Source: Oscillospiraceae bacterium
Lineage (GTDB): Bacteria > Bacillota > Clostridia > Oscillospirales > Oscillospiraceae
Length of the DNA: 64,000 bases
Direction of reading: 5' to 3'
Assembly (NCBI GenBank): GCA_020025305.1
Contig: JAHHSG010000001.1
Span: forward strand, 165,830-229,829
Part shown: piece by piece, positions 7,331-14,913 of the stretch
How the letters are laid out: each line of letters starts with the position of its first letter
Position numbering within the stretch: position 1 is the first letter of the stretch
Notes under the pieces: generated by a model
What the model was told of the DNA's origin: nothing
The model's input: the letters and a program-made list of their open reading frames with translations, nothing else
Databases searched by the model: none
Made by a program: the position numbers and the translations under genes

Positions 7331-8188
7331 ATGAAACATACAAAGATTACAGCTCTGGTGCTGGCTCTCGTTTTGACACTGGCTTTGGCCCTGACCGGCT
7401 GCGGCGGCAGTGATGGTACCATTCAGATCGCCGTTCCCAACGATGCAACCAATGAGGCACGTGCGCTGCTGCTGCTGGAAGAAAACGGCATCATCAAGCT
7501 GAAGGATGGTGTGGGCATTGCCGCTACCAAGCAGGACATCGCAGAGAATCCCCACAACGTGGAGATCGTGGAGGCCGAAGCGGCACAGCTGCCCAATCTG
7601 CTGAAGGATGTGGACTACGCCGTCATCAACACCAACTACGCCATTCCCGCAGGACTGAATCCTGTGAAGGATTCTCTGGCCATTGAAGGTTCCGCTTCCG
7701 CGTATGTGAACATTCTTGCCTGCAAGGAAGGCAATGAGAAGAGCGACAAGATCAAGGCTCTGGCGGCCACTTTGGAGAGCAAGCAGGTAGCGGATTTCAT
7801 CACCGAGAAGTACAACGGCTCTGCAGTCAGCGTAACCAAGAACCCCGGTGATGGATATGATACTACGGTGGATTATGCAGCGTTGAAGGGGCAGACAATC
7901 CGTGTGGGAGCTTCCCCCAGCCCTCATGCTGAGATTCTGGAGATCTCCAAGGAACTGTTGGCTGCCAAGGGCATTACGCTGGACGTACAGACCTACAATG
8001 ACTATGTTGTTCCCAACACCGTGGTAGAGGACGGTACACTGGACGCCAACTTCTTCCAGCACGAGCCCTACCTCAACGACTTTAACGCACAGAACGGCAC
8101 TCATCTGGTGAATGTGGTAGGCGTGCACGTGGAGCCCATGGGCCTCTACGGCGGCAAGCAGACCAATCTGGATGCACTGAGCAAGTAA
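7331..8188 (+). CDS. metQ: methionine-binding lipoprotein, circularly permuted MetQ/NlpA
   Basis: 285 residues with a lipoprotein signal peptide (lipobox LTGC, Cys24), exported and anchored to the outer face of the membrane as the binding protein of MetNI. The order of the two halves is inverted relative to the family. Residues about 29-170 (IAVPNDATNEARALLLLE ... LADFIT-like end, with AVINTNYAIPAGLNP between) correspond to the C-terminal part of normal MetQ. A linker at about 171-187 follows. Residues about 188-285 (RVGASPSPHAEIL, DANFFQHEPYLNDFN, VEPMGLYGGK) correspond to the normal N-terminal part. The new termini fall at the loop that normally joins GLY-K-x-LxxLxxG to TVAIPND, so the full fold could still form. 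ATG with GGAGATAACG upstream. Followed by metN after 29 bases. Normal MetQ is about 260-280 residues, so nothing is missing. Confidence 0.88.
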   Translation: MKHTKITALVLALVLTLALALTGCGGSDGTIQIAVPNDATNEARALLLLEENGIIKLKDGVGIAATKQDIAENPHNVEIVEAEAAQLPNLLKDVDYAVINTNYAIPAGLNPVKDSLAIEGSASAYVNILACKEGNEKSDKIKALAATLESKQVADFITEKYNGSAVSVTKNPGDGYDTTVDYAALKGQTIRVGASPSPHAEILEISKELLAAKGITLDVQTYNDYVVPNTVVEDGTLDANFFQHEPYLNDFNAQNGTHLVNVVGVHVEPMGLYGGKQTNLDALSK

Positions 8189-8217
8189 GGAACAGTACGC
8201 GGGAGAGGGGATACGAC

Positions 8218-9222
8218 ATGATTGAACTGAAAAACCTCTGTAAGTCCTTTGAGACGGCAGGAGGTAGAGTGGACGCCCTGAAGGACGTGACACTGACCAT
8301 CGAGGACGGCAATATTTACGGCATCATCGGCATGAGCGGCGCCGGTAAGAGTACACTGGTGCGCTGTATCAATATGCTGGAGCGGCCTACCTCGGGAGAG
8401 GTGATCGTCAATGGGGAGAATCTGGGGCAGCTGACCCCTGCCCAGCTGCGTGCGGCGCGGCGGGATATTACGATGATTTTTCAAAAGTTCAATCTGCTTA
8501 TGCAGCGCAATTGCCTACAGAATATCTGCTTTCCCATGGAACTGAGCGGCGTGAAGAAGGCTGATGCGGAAAAGCGCGCTCGTGAGCTTCTGGAATTGGT
8601 GGGACTGCCGGACAAGGCGAAAGCTTATCCGGCACAGCTCTCCGGCGGACAGCAGCAGCGGATTGCCATTGCCCGTGCACTGGCGACCAACCCCAAGGTG
8701 CTGCTGTGCGATGAGGCCACCAGTGCGCTGGATCCCAACACCACACAGGCGATTTTGCGCCTGATCCGGGATATCAATCGCAAACTGGGCATCACCGTGG
8801 TGGTGATCACCCACCAGATGAGTGTGGTGAAAGAGATTTGTACCCATGTGGCCATCTTGGATGACGGCGAGGTGGTAGAAGATGGTCTGGTATCCACGGT
8901 GTTTGCCGCACCTAAGTCGGCGGCGGCACGACGCCTGGTGTTTCCCGGCGCAGTGGATACCAAGGTATCCGACCCCACGCAGGAGCGTCGTGTGCGGCTT
9001 GTTTTCCGGGATGCAAAAGCGACCGGCATACCTCTGGTTGCACGGCTGGCGGTGGAGTACGGCATTATGGCCAATGTGATCTCTGCCACCACACAGGCAC
9101 TCTCGGAAGAGGTGTACGGCGGTATGCTGTTGGGCATCCCTGCCGGACAGTTCGACCGGGCTGCGGAGTTTCTTCATACGTTCCCCAATATTCAGTTCGA
9201 GGAGGTAAGCGAACATGTATAA
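8218..9222 (+). CDS. metN: methionine ABC transporter ATP-binding protein MetN
   Basis: 334 residues, cytosolic ATPase that drives methionine uptake through MetI. Walker A GMSGAGKST at about 38-46, signature LSGGQQQR at about 140-147, Walker B VLLCDEATSALDP at about 160-172 and the switch His in VVVITHQM. The last ~90 residues (from DPTQERRVRLVF) form a NIL domain, which in MetN homologues binds methionine and inhibits transport when internal methionine is high. That domain is the best sequence evidence that the operon's substrate is methionine. It overlaps metI by 8 bases, so the two are translationally coupled. Confidence 0.93.
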   Translation: MIELKNLCKSFETAGGRVDALKDVTLTIEDGNIYGIIGMSGAGKSTLVRCINMLERPTSGEVIVNGENLGQLTPAQLRAARRDITMIFQKFNLLMQRNCLQNICFPMELSGVKKADAEKRARELLELVGLPDKAKAYPAQLSGGQQQRIAIARALATNPKVLLCDEATSALDPNTTQAILRLIRDINRKLGITVVVITHQMSVVKEICTHVAILDDGEVVEDGLVSTVFAAPKSAAARRLVFPGAVDTKVSDPTQERRVRLVFRDAKATGIPLVARLAVEYGIMANVISATTQALSEEVYGGMLLGIPAGQFDRAAEFLHTFPNIQFEEVSEHV

Positions 9223-9919
9223 AGATCTCTTTTCCCCGGAATCTGTGGCACAGGCGCTGGACTGTCTGCAAACTGAGATCCCCTTTGCCATTTGGGAGAC
9301 TTTTTATGTGACCGTACTGGCCACGGCGTTATCACTGGTGATCGGGCTGCCGTTGGGCGTGCTGCTGGTAGCTGGTGAGAAGGGCGGCGTACTGCCTTTG
9401 CCTACGTGGCTTTTATCCCTCTTGAATGTGATCATCAATTTACTGCGCTCCGTGCCGTTTCTCATTTTGATGATCATGGTATTTCCGTTGTCCCGGCTGC
9501 TGATTGGCACTTCTGTAGGCACCACAGCTACGATTGTGCCACTGGTGGTAGCGGCGTTTCCGTTCATCGCACGTTTGGTGGAGGGAAGTCTCCGCGAGGT
9601 GGACGGCAACATCATTGAGGCGGCCCAGAGCATGGGCGCCACGCCGATGCAGATTATCTGCAAGGTGATGATCCCCGAGAGTGTCCCCAGCCTCATTTCC
9701 AACGTAACCATTGCATTGACCACGATCCTGGGCTATTCTGCCATGAGCGGTATCATCGGCGGCGGAGGTCTGGGTAAGATTGCCATCGATTATGGCTACT
9801 ATCGCTATAAATATCTGGTAATGTTTGTAGCAGTGATCCTGCTCATTGTCATGGTGCAGATCTTTCAAACAGTGGGGACAAAGCTGGCGGCTAAGTGTGA
9901 TAAGCGCTTGAAAGGCTGA
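9215..9919 (+). CDS. metI: methionine ABC transporter permease MetI
   Basis: 234 residues with about five membrane segments. The permease EAA-loop that docks on the ATPase is at EAAQSMGATPMQIICKVMIP. Length and topology fit the MetI family (about 217-235). The start at 9215 lies within the end of metN with GAGGTAAGCGAAC as ribosome site. It forms the membrane channel with MetN and receives substrate from the permuted MetQ lipoprotein. Confidence 0.92.
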   Translation: MYKDLFSPESVAQALDCLQTEIPFAIWETFYVTVLATALSLVIGLPLGVLLVAGEKGGVLPLPTWLLSLLNVIINLLRSVPFLILMIMVFPLSRLLIGTSVGTTATIVPLVVAAFPFIARLVEGSLREVDGNIIEAAQSMGATPMQIICKVMIPESVPSLISNVTIALTTILGYSAMSGIIGGGGLGKIAIDYGYYRYKYLVMFVAVILLIVMVQIFQTVGTKLAAKCDKRLKG

Positions 9920-9929
9920 ACTAAAAATG

Positions 9930-9969
9930 AAAAGAAGCGTTGCGGCCATTTTGGCTGCAGCGCTTCTTT
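9930..9969 (+). terminator. probable terminator after metI
   Basis: Long imperfect stem with arms AAAGAAGCG and CGCTTCTTT plus an inner GGCC/GGCT pairing. The T tract is short, so termination may be partial. Confidence 0.55.
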
Positions 9970-10002
9970 GTGTGCAGGTAAAGATTAGTAAGGGGAATGC
10001 TC

Positions 10003-10031
10003 TTTACATCTGGGAAATAATTGGATATAAT
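10003..10031 (+). promoter_or_regulatory. promoter of the flippase-tetR pair
   Basis: TTTACA at 10003-10008, 17-bp spacer, TATAAT at 10026-10031, close to consensus. Confidence 0.75.
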
Positions 10032-10063
10032 AAAGTGTCATAATGCAGAAAGGAGACGAGCGG

Positions 10064-11584
10064 GTGAAGTTCAACCAAATTAAAGTGGGTGCTGTGCTCT
10101 CTTACATCTCCATGGGTTTGAGTACCATCATTTCCATGGCCTATACACCGATCATGATTGAGCAACTGGGTGATAGTGAGTTCGGCGTATATAATCTGGT
10201 GTTGCCTATTATCTCCTATCTGAATCTCTTGAGTTTTGGACTTGGCAGTGCCTACGTGCGCTACTATTCCCGGTATAAAGTGGAGGACGATCAGCGAGGC
10301 ATGGCCCGTATCAACGGCATGTTTTTGGTGACCTATCTCTTTCTCGGCACACTGGTGCTGGCAATCGGTTTTTATCTCTCCATGCATGGTTCGATCATCT
10401 TCGGAAAAAAGCTGACGCCGCAGGAGGTCGCTTTGGGCGAAAAACTGCTACGGATTATGACAGTGAATGCGGCTGTATATTTCCCAATCAGTGTCTTTGA
10501 GTCACATGTGACCATTCACGAGCAGTACTTTTTCCAGAAGATGGTGAATATGGGAAAGCAGGTTCTCAACCCCTTGATCATGATCCCGCTGCTGCTGATG
10601 GGATACCGCTCCGTGACGCTGACAGTGACAGCGCTGGTTTTCACGCTTTTGAGTGGGCTCATCAATATCTTCTACTGCTTGCATAAACTTCATATGCCTT
10701 TCGACTTCCGACACTACGATTTTGGCTTGATGAAAGAGATGATGGGCTACACGGTCTACGTCTTTATTGGCATCGTGGTGGAGAATATCAACTGGAGTAT
10801 TGACCGATTGATGATGGGCTGGGTACATGGTACCACGGCGGTGACAGTGTACACGGTGGCCTCACAGCTGAATGTATACTATCTGTCGTTCTCCAACGCA
10901 GTGACCAATGTGCTGACCCCCCGTGTCCACCGCATGGTGGCCGAGCATCAGCCCCGCAGGGAACTGACAAAGCTCCTTACCAAGGCAGGGCGTTTGCAGT
11001 TTATCCTGCTGGCGTGTATCTTCCTTGGCTTCGTGGCAGTGGGCGAGCCGTTTGTTGTGCTCTGGGGCGGCGATGAGCAGTTCCGTGTGGATTATGTTGT
11101 GACGCTGCTGCTGTTTGCCTCGACCATATTCCCGGCCACCCAAACGGTGGGGATCGAGATCCAGCGCGCCATGAATATGCACAAGTTCCGCTCCATTGCG
11201 TATCTCATCGTTGCCGTGATCAACGCGATTTTGCTGATCCCGGCATGTTATCTGTGGGATGGCATAGGCGCGGCGGGCTGTGTGCTGCTGACCACCTTGG
11301 GCGGTCAGGTCGTTTTGATGAACTGGTATTACTATAAGAAAATCGGCCTTAATATTCCGTGGTTCTGGAAGAAAATCTGTCAGCTGCTGCCGTCTATGAT
11401 TCTTCCTGCGGCAACGGCGGTGTGTATCGCCGTCTTTGCCCCTGTCAACAGCTATCTGGGGATTGCCCTGTGGGGCATGGTCTTTGTCTCGGTATATGCA
11501 GTCAGTCTGTGGATGTTTGGCATGAACCGATTTGAGCGTGAGTTGATCGCTGCACCCATGCGGCGCATTTTCCACCGTCGGTAA
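10064..11584 (+). CDS. polysaccharide/lipid-linked oligosaccharide flippase family membrane protein
   Basis: 506 residues from GTG at 10064. That start has GAAAGGAG 9 bases upstream, whereas an ATG at 10043 has no ribosome site. About 13-14 membrane helices run the full length, beginning AVLSYISMGLSTIISMAYTP with the PIMIEQLGDSEFGVYNL segment typical of the Wzx-like branch of the MOP superfamily. Members flip undecaprenyl-linked sugars or teichoic precursors to the outer face. No glycosyltransferases are adjacent, so the substrate is open. It is followed after 16 bases by a TetR regulator that is probably co-transcribed and may control it. Confidence 0.85.
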   Translation: MKFNQIKVGAVLSYISMGLSTIISMAYTPIMIEQLGDSEFGVYNLVLPIISYLNLLSFGLGSAYVRYYSRYKVEDDQRGMARINGMFLVTYLFLGTLVLAIGFYLSMHGSIIFGKKLTPQEVALGEKLLRIMTVNAAVYFPISVFESHVTIHEQYFFQKMVNMGKQVLNPLIMIPLLLMGYRSVTLTVTALVFTLLSGLINIFYCLHKLHMPFDFRHYDFGLMKEMMGYTVYVFIGIVVENINWSIDRLMMGWVHGTTAVTVYTVASQLNVYYLSFSNAVTNVLTPRVHRMVAEHQPRRELTKLLTKAGRLQFILLACIFLGFVAVGEPFVVLWGGDEQFRVDYVVTLLLFASTIFPATQTVGIEIQRAMNMHKFRSIAYLIVAVINAILLIPACYLWDGIGAAGCVLLTTLGGQVVLMNWYYYKKIGLNIPWFWKKICQLLPSMILPAATAVCIAVFAPVNSYLGIALWGMVFVSVYAVSLWMFGMNRFERELIAAPMRRIFHRR

Positions 11585-11600
11585 AGAGAGGGGGAGGGGT

Positions 11601-12194
11601 ATGGCCCGGAAAAATGGCAGAAATACCAAGGGACGGATCGTGTCCGCTGCATGGAAGCTGTTCTATGAGCAGGGATATGAAAATACCACGGTGGAGGATA
11701 TTATCGCCGCTTCCGGTACATCTAAGGGATCTTTCTACCACTATTTCGATGGGAAAGATGCACTGCTGGAGACATTATCCCTTATCTTCGACGAAAAATA
11801 TGAGGAGCTGGAAGAGCAGATGGATCCGGATACGGACACGGTGGAGACCCTGCTTTTTCTCAATCGAGAGCTGTTCGCTATGATTGACAACAGTGTGCCG
11901 TTGGAACTGTTGGCTCGGCTCCTGTCCTCTCAGCTGGTGACCCGCGGAGAAAAACATCTGCTAGATAGAAACCGCACCTACTTTCGCCTGTTGCTGCGGA
12001 TTGTCCGCCGGGGACAGGAGCGGGGAGAGCTGCGCAATGACCTCTCTGCCAACGAGATTGTCAAGGGGTATGCCATGTTTGAGCGGGCACTGATGTACGA
12101 CTGGTGTTTGGTGGGCGGGGAATACGCCTTGAGCCGCTATAGTGCCCTCATGATGCCAACTTTTTTGGACGGATATCGCTGTCGAGAAAAATAA
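11601..12194 (+). CDS. TetR/AcrR family transcriptional regulator
   Basis: 197 residues. Residues about 8-55 are a TetR helix-turn-helix (TVEDIIAASGTSKGSFYHYF); the remainder is a helical ligand-binding domain. ATG with GGGGGAGGGG upstream. A 17-bp perfect inverted repeat lies 78 bases past its stop, just ahead of the putP-like gene, and could be its operator. Alternatively it controls its own operon with the flippase. The ligand is unknown. Confidence 0.85.
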   Translation: MARKNGRNTKGRIVSAAWKLFYEQGYENTTVEDIIAASGTSKGSFYHYFDGKDALLETLSLIFDEKYEELEEQMDPDTDTVETLLFLNRELFAMIDNSVPLELLARLLSSQLVTRGEKHLLDRNRTYFRLLLRIVRRGQERGELRNDLSANEIVKGYAMFERALMYDWCLVGGEYALSRYSALMMPTFLDGYRCREK

Positions 12195-12272
12195 TTTTTA
12201 TCGGCATAGTTGCGTTTCATAAAATCGTCTAGTTATAAATGCCTGTATTTAAAAGCAAAAATAGATTTTCTG

Positions 12273-12310
12273 GAGAACGAAGTACAGAATAAGTTCTGTA
12301 CTTCGTTCTC
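12273..12310. repeat. 17-bp perfect inverted repeat upstream of putP
   Basis: Arms 12273-12289 and 12294-12310 with loop TAAG. It has no strong T run and lies about 25 bases upstream of the AT-rich promoter-like segment of the next gene (TATAGT near 12336). It may be a weak terminator for tetR or a TetR operator. Confidence 0.5.
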
Positions 12311-12385
12311 TATTTACGTCTATTTAAAGTTATGGTATAGTATGCCTAACAAAAGATCGTGTCTGCGTGAGAGGAGAATTATAGT

Positions 12386-13933
12386 ATGAGTAGTGCACAG
12401 GTTTGTATTGTTTTGACCATCGCCATATATTTGATTGGTATGGTCTATGTGGGCGTTCGCTGCTCCAAAAAGAGCGCCGGCGGCAGCGGTGAGTTTTATC
12501 TGGGCGGCCGCAGCCTGGGGCCTGTGGTTACGGCTATGAGCGCCGAGGCCAGCGATATGAGTTCGTGGCTGCTGATGGGTCTGCCCGGTGTGGCCTACTT
12601 CACCGGTGTGGCCAACGCCGCGTGGACGGCCATTGGTTTGGCGGTAGGCACATATCTGAACTGGCTTTTGGTGGCAAAGCGGCTGCGGATCTACTCTGAG
12701 GAGATCAATGCCATTACGCTGCCGGAGTTTATCTCCAAGCGATTCAAGGATGACAGACGTATGTTGCTGGGGATTGCCGCCGTGTTGATTCTGGTCTTCT
12801 TTATCCCCTATACGGCCTCCGGCTTTGCGGCGGTGGGTAAGCTGTTCAACAGCCTTTTCGGCTTTGATTATATGACCACCATGGTCATGGGTGCCGCCGT
12901 TATCATTCTCTATACCATTATGGGTGGATTTTTGGCAGTGTCCACCACCGACCTCATCCAGAGCATCGTTATGACCATTGCGCTCGTTGTTGTGTTGAGT
13001 TTCGGTGTCCGTGTGTCGGGCGGTTGGGATGCAGTCATCGAAAACGCCAAGGCGATTCCCGGTTACCTGAGCATGACCGAGGTGGGCAATATTAAAACCG
13101 GAGAGTCGAGCGCCTACAGCATCGTCAGCATTATCTCCACCATGGCATGGGGATTGGGTTACTTTGGTATGCCCCATATCCTGCTGCGCTTTATGGGCAT
13201 CTCTGATCCTAAGAAGGTGAAGACCTCCCGCCGAATCGGTTCCATCTGGGTGGTCATCTCCATGACCGTGGCTGTGATCATTGGCTTTGTGGGCTACTCT
13301 GTTTCCAAGACCGGAAGCATCGTCACCTTTGACAATGAATCTGCGGCGGAGGCAATCATCGTACAGATCGCAAACTTCCTGAGCACCCACGGCATTGCGG
13401 CGGCTCTGGTAGCGGGTCTTATTTTGGCGGGGATTTTGGCCTCGACCATGTCTACTGCGGACTCTCAGCTGCTGGCGGCATCCTCCAGCGTGTCTGAGGA
13501 TCTGATTCGTGAAGTATTCGGTGTGAAGATGTCTGCCAAGAGCACCATGTGGGTGGCCCGCGGCACCGTTATCGCCATCTCCATCGTGGCCATGTTCATC
13601 GCAAGAAACCCCAATAGTTCCGTTTTCGGCATCGTCTCCTTTGCATGGGCCGGCTTCGGCGCTACATTGGCACCGGTGATGCTGGCTGCACTCTTCTGGA
13701 AGCGAGCTAATCGCTGGGGGGCACTGGCCGGTATGATCAGCGGCGGCATCATGGTATTTCTGTGGCGTTATATGGTGCGTCCTCTAGGCGGCATCTGGGA
13801 TATTTACGAGTTGCTGCCCGCTTTCCTCGTGGCTGTATGCTGCATTGTAGTGTTTTCTATGGCGACCGGGAAGCCGGATGAGGATACAGTTCGGACTTTC
13901 CACAAGGTCAGTACCGCCTGCCGGGAGAAGTAA
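12386..13933 (+). CDS. putP: sodium/solute symporter, PutP (proline) type
   Basis: 515 residues, about 13 membrane helices. The N-terminal segment (GEFYLGGRSLGPVVTAMSAEASDMSSWLLMGLPG) is the characteristic first re-entrant part of SSS-family sodium:proline symporters. A second mark is the ASTMSTADSQLLAASS segment of the conserved sodium site region. Length fits PutP (about 490-515). It imports proline, or a close solute, with sodium. ATG with GAGAGGAGAATTAT upstream. It stands as a single transcription unit between the inverted repeat and a bidirectional terminator. The exact amino acid cannot be proven from sequence. Confidence 0.88.
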   Translation: MSSAQVCIVLTIAIYLIGMVYVGVRCSKKSAGGSGEFYLGGRSLGPVVTAMSAEASDMSSWLLMGLPGVAYFTGVANAAWTAIGLAVGTYLNWLLVAKRLRIYSEEINAITLPEFISKRFKDDRRMLLGIAAVLILVFFIPYTASGFAAVGKLFNSLFGFDYMTTMVMGAAVIILYTIMGGFLAVSTTDLIQSIVMTIALVVVLSFGVRVSGGWDAVIENAKAIPGYLSMTEVGNIKTGESSAYSIVSIISTMAWGLGYFGMPHILLRFMGISDPKKVKTSRRIGSIWVVISMTVAVIIGFVGYSVSKTGSIVTFDNESAAEAIIVQIANFLSTHGIAAALVAGLILAGILASTMSTADSQLLAASSSVSEDLIREVFGVKMSAKSTMWVARGTVIAISIVAMFIARNPNSSVFGIVSFAWAGFGATLAPVMLAALFWKRANRWGALAGMISGGIMVFLWRYMVRPLGGIWDIYELLPAFLVAVCCIVVFSMATGKPDEDTVRTFHKVSTACREK

Positions 13934-13940
13934 AATCAGC

Positions 13941-13977
13941 AAAAAAAAGAGACAGGCTCATGCCTGTCTCTTTTTTT
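13941..13977. terminator. bidirectional terminator between putP and the rhomboid gene
   Basis: Stem AAAGAGACAGG/CCTGTCTCTTT flanked by A8 and T7, so it works in both directions for convergent genes. Confidence 0.9.
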
Positions 13978-13986
13978 ATGAAATTT

Positions 13987-14556
13987 TCAGCGGCGGGATC
14001 CTTTGAAGGAGAAGCCGACCACCATGCCGCACACGCCGCCCACGATGTGCGTCAGTTGAGAAACATTGTCCACACCGCTCAAGCCTGCCAGAAGTTCCTG
14101 CCCCAGATAGAGGACTACCACTAAAATGAGAGTGATGGGAATGCCGCCCTTTTTCATCTCGGTGAAAGAAGACAGGACAATCATCATAAAAATCACACCG
14201 CTGGCACCCAGCAGTGCTGTGGTAGGGAAGAAAATGAAATGGATCAATCCCGTGACCAGTGCCGTAAGCACGATGGCAAGAGACAGGCGACTTCCACCGT
14301 ATTTTTCCTCCAGAGCCGGACCTACCAACAATAATAAGAGCATATTGTTCATGTAGTGGCTGTATCCGGAGTGCCCCAGCACATGCCCGAAAAAGCGTAC
14401 ATAGCTCAAGGGATCGGCCAGCGAAGAGCGGTAGACGGAGAAAAAGGCCGCGGTAGTGTAACCGTTGGTCACATTGCCCAGGATCAGTGCTGCCAGACTC
14501 AGTAGTGCAAAACTGAGAATGACTGGGGCATTAAAGCGTATGACAAGTTTTTTCAA
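13987..14556 (-). CDS. rhomboid family intramembrane serine protease
   Basis: 189 residues, six membrane helices, the minimal rhomboid core without extra domains. Catalytic Ser119 is in GASG and His170 in LTHIVGG; the HxxNN pattern of the second helix is present (H67, N70, N71 in HYMNNML). It cleaves membrane-spanning substrates in the bilayer, of unknown identity. It points towards putP and shares the terminator. It diverges from the glycine-riboswitch transcript that starts about 130 bases away. Start ATG at 14556 has an AGAGGAATCT-type ribosome site on the minus strand. Confidence 0.88.
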   Translation of the reverse strand: MKKLVIRFNAPVILSFALLSLAALILGNVTNGYTTAAFFSVYRSSLADPLSYVRFFGHVLGHSGYSHYMNNMLLLLLVGPALEEKYGGSRLSLAIVLTALVTGLIHFIFFPTTALLGASGVIFMMIVLSSFTEMKKGGIPITLILVVVLYLGQELLAGLSGVDNVSQLTHIVGGVCGMVVGFSFKGSRR

Positions 14557-14648
14557 AATGTAGATTCCTCTTTCTTCTGTTTTCTCTGCTATTATAGCGT
14601 ACAGCGCATAGAATGTAAACAGGGAGGGAAGTGAAAAGAAAAAGGAGG

Positions 14649-14677
14649 TTGCAATTTATGCGGCTGTATGATACAAT
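14649..14677 (+). promoter_or_regulatory. promoter of the glycine-riboswitch alsT transcript
   Basis: TTGCAA at 14649-14654, 17-bp spacer, TACAAT at 14672-14677. A transcript start near 14684 gives a leader of about 230 bases. Confidence 0.65.
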
Positions 14678-14742
14678 AAAGCCCATAACTGAATATCCCC
14701 ATCGAATCGCTGAGAATCTTGAAAGGAAACTGAGCGTGGAGG

Positions 14743-14890
14743 GGACTCTGGAGAATCTCATTCATTTGAGTGCCGAAGGTGCAAGGCTGGATAGCCGAAT
14801 CTCTCAGGCAAAAGGACAGAGTGAACTGCATTGCGTGTTTGTAGTTCGTCGCGTTCTCCAGAGTTGCTGTTCAGCCAGCGACTCTTTTTT
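14743..14890 (+). ncRNA. glycine riboswitch, single aptamer with terminator platform
   Basis: The aptamer spans about 14743-14823. Its conserved elements are GCCGAAGGTGCAAG (14772-14785) and CTCTCAGGCAAAAGGACAGAG (21 bases ending at 14821). P1 is ACTCTG (14745-14750) with CAGAGT. The terminator is 14860-14869 with 14876-14885, then T6. ACTCTGGAGAA (14745-14755) is also a perfect 11-bp complement of TTCTCCAGAGT (14854-14864), which covers the 5' arm of the terminator. Glycine binding would keep P1 closed and free the terminator, so an OFF switch for a glycine/alanine importer is inferred. Only one aptamer is visible, unlike the common tandem form. Confidence 0.92.
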
Positions 14891-14913
14891 ATTTTTAGGA
14901 GGAAGAAAGAAAC

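Noticed and set aside
5798..8293. 831-codon open frame on the minus strand
   Set aside because: It lies antisense to the transglutaminase-like gene, the leader, the binding protein and part of metN, all with clear motifs, and has low-complexity His/Gln-rich sequence. A shadow of coding strands.
12320..13390. 356-codon minus-strand frame
   Set aside because: Antisense to the PutP symporter; His/Asp-rich shadow with no domain.
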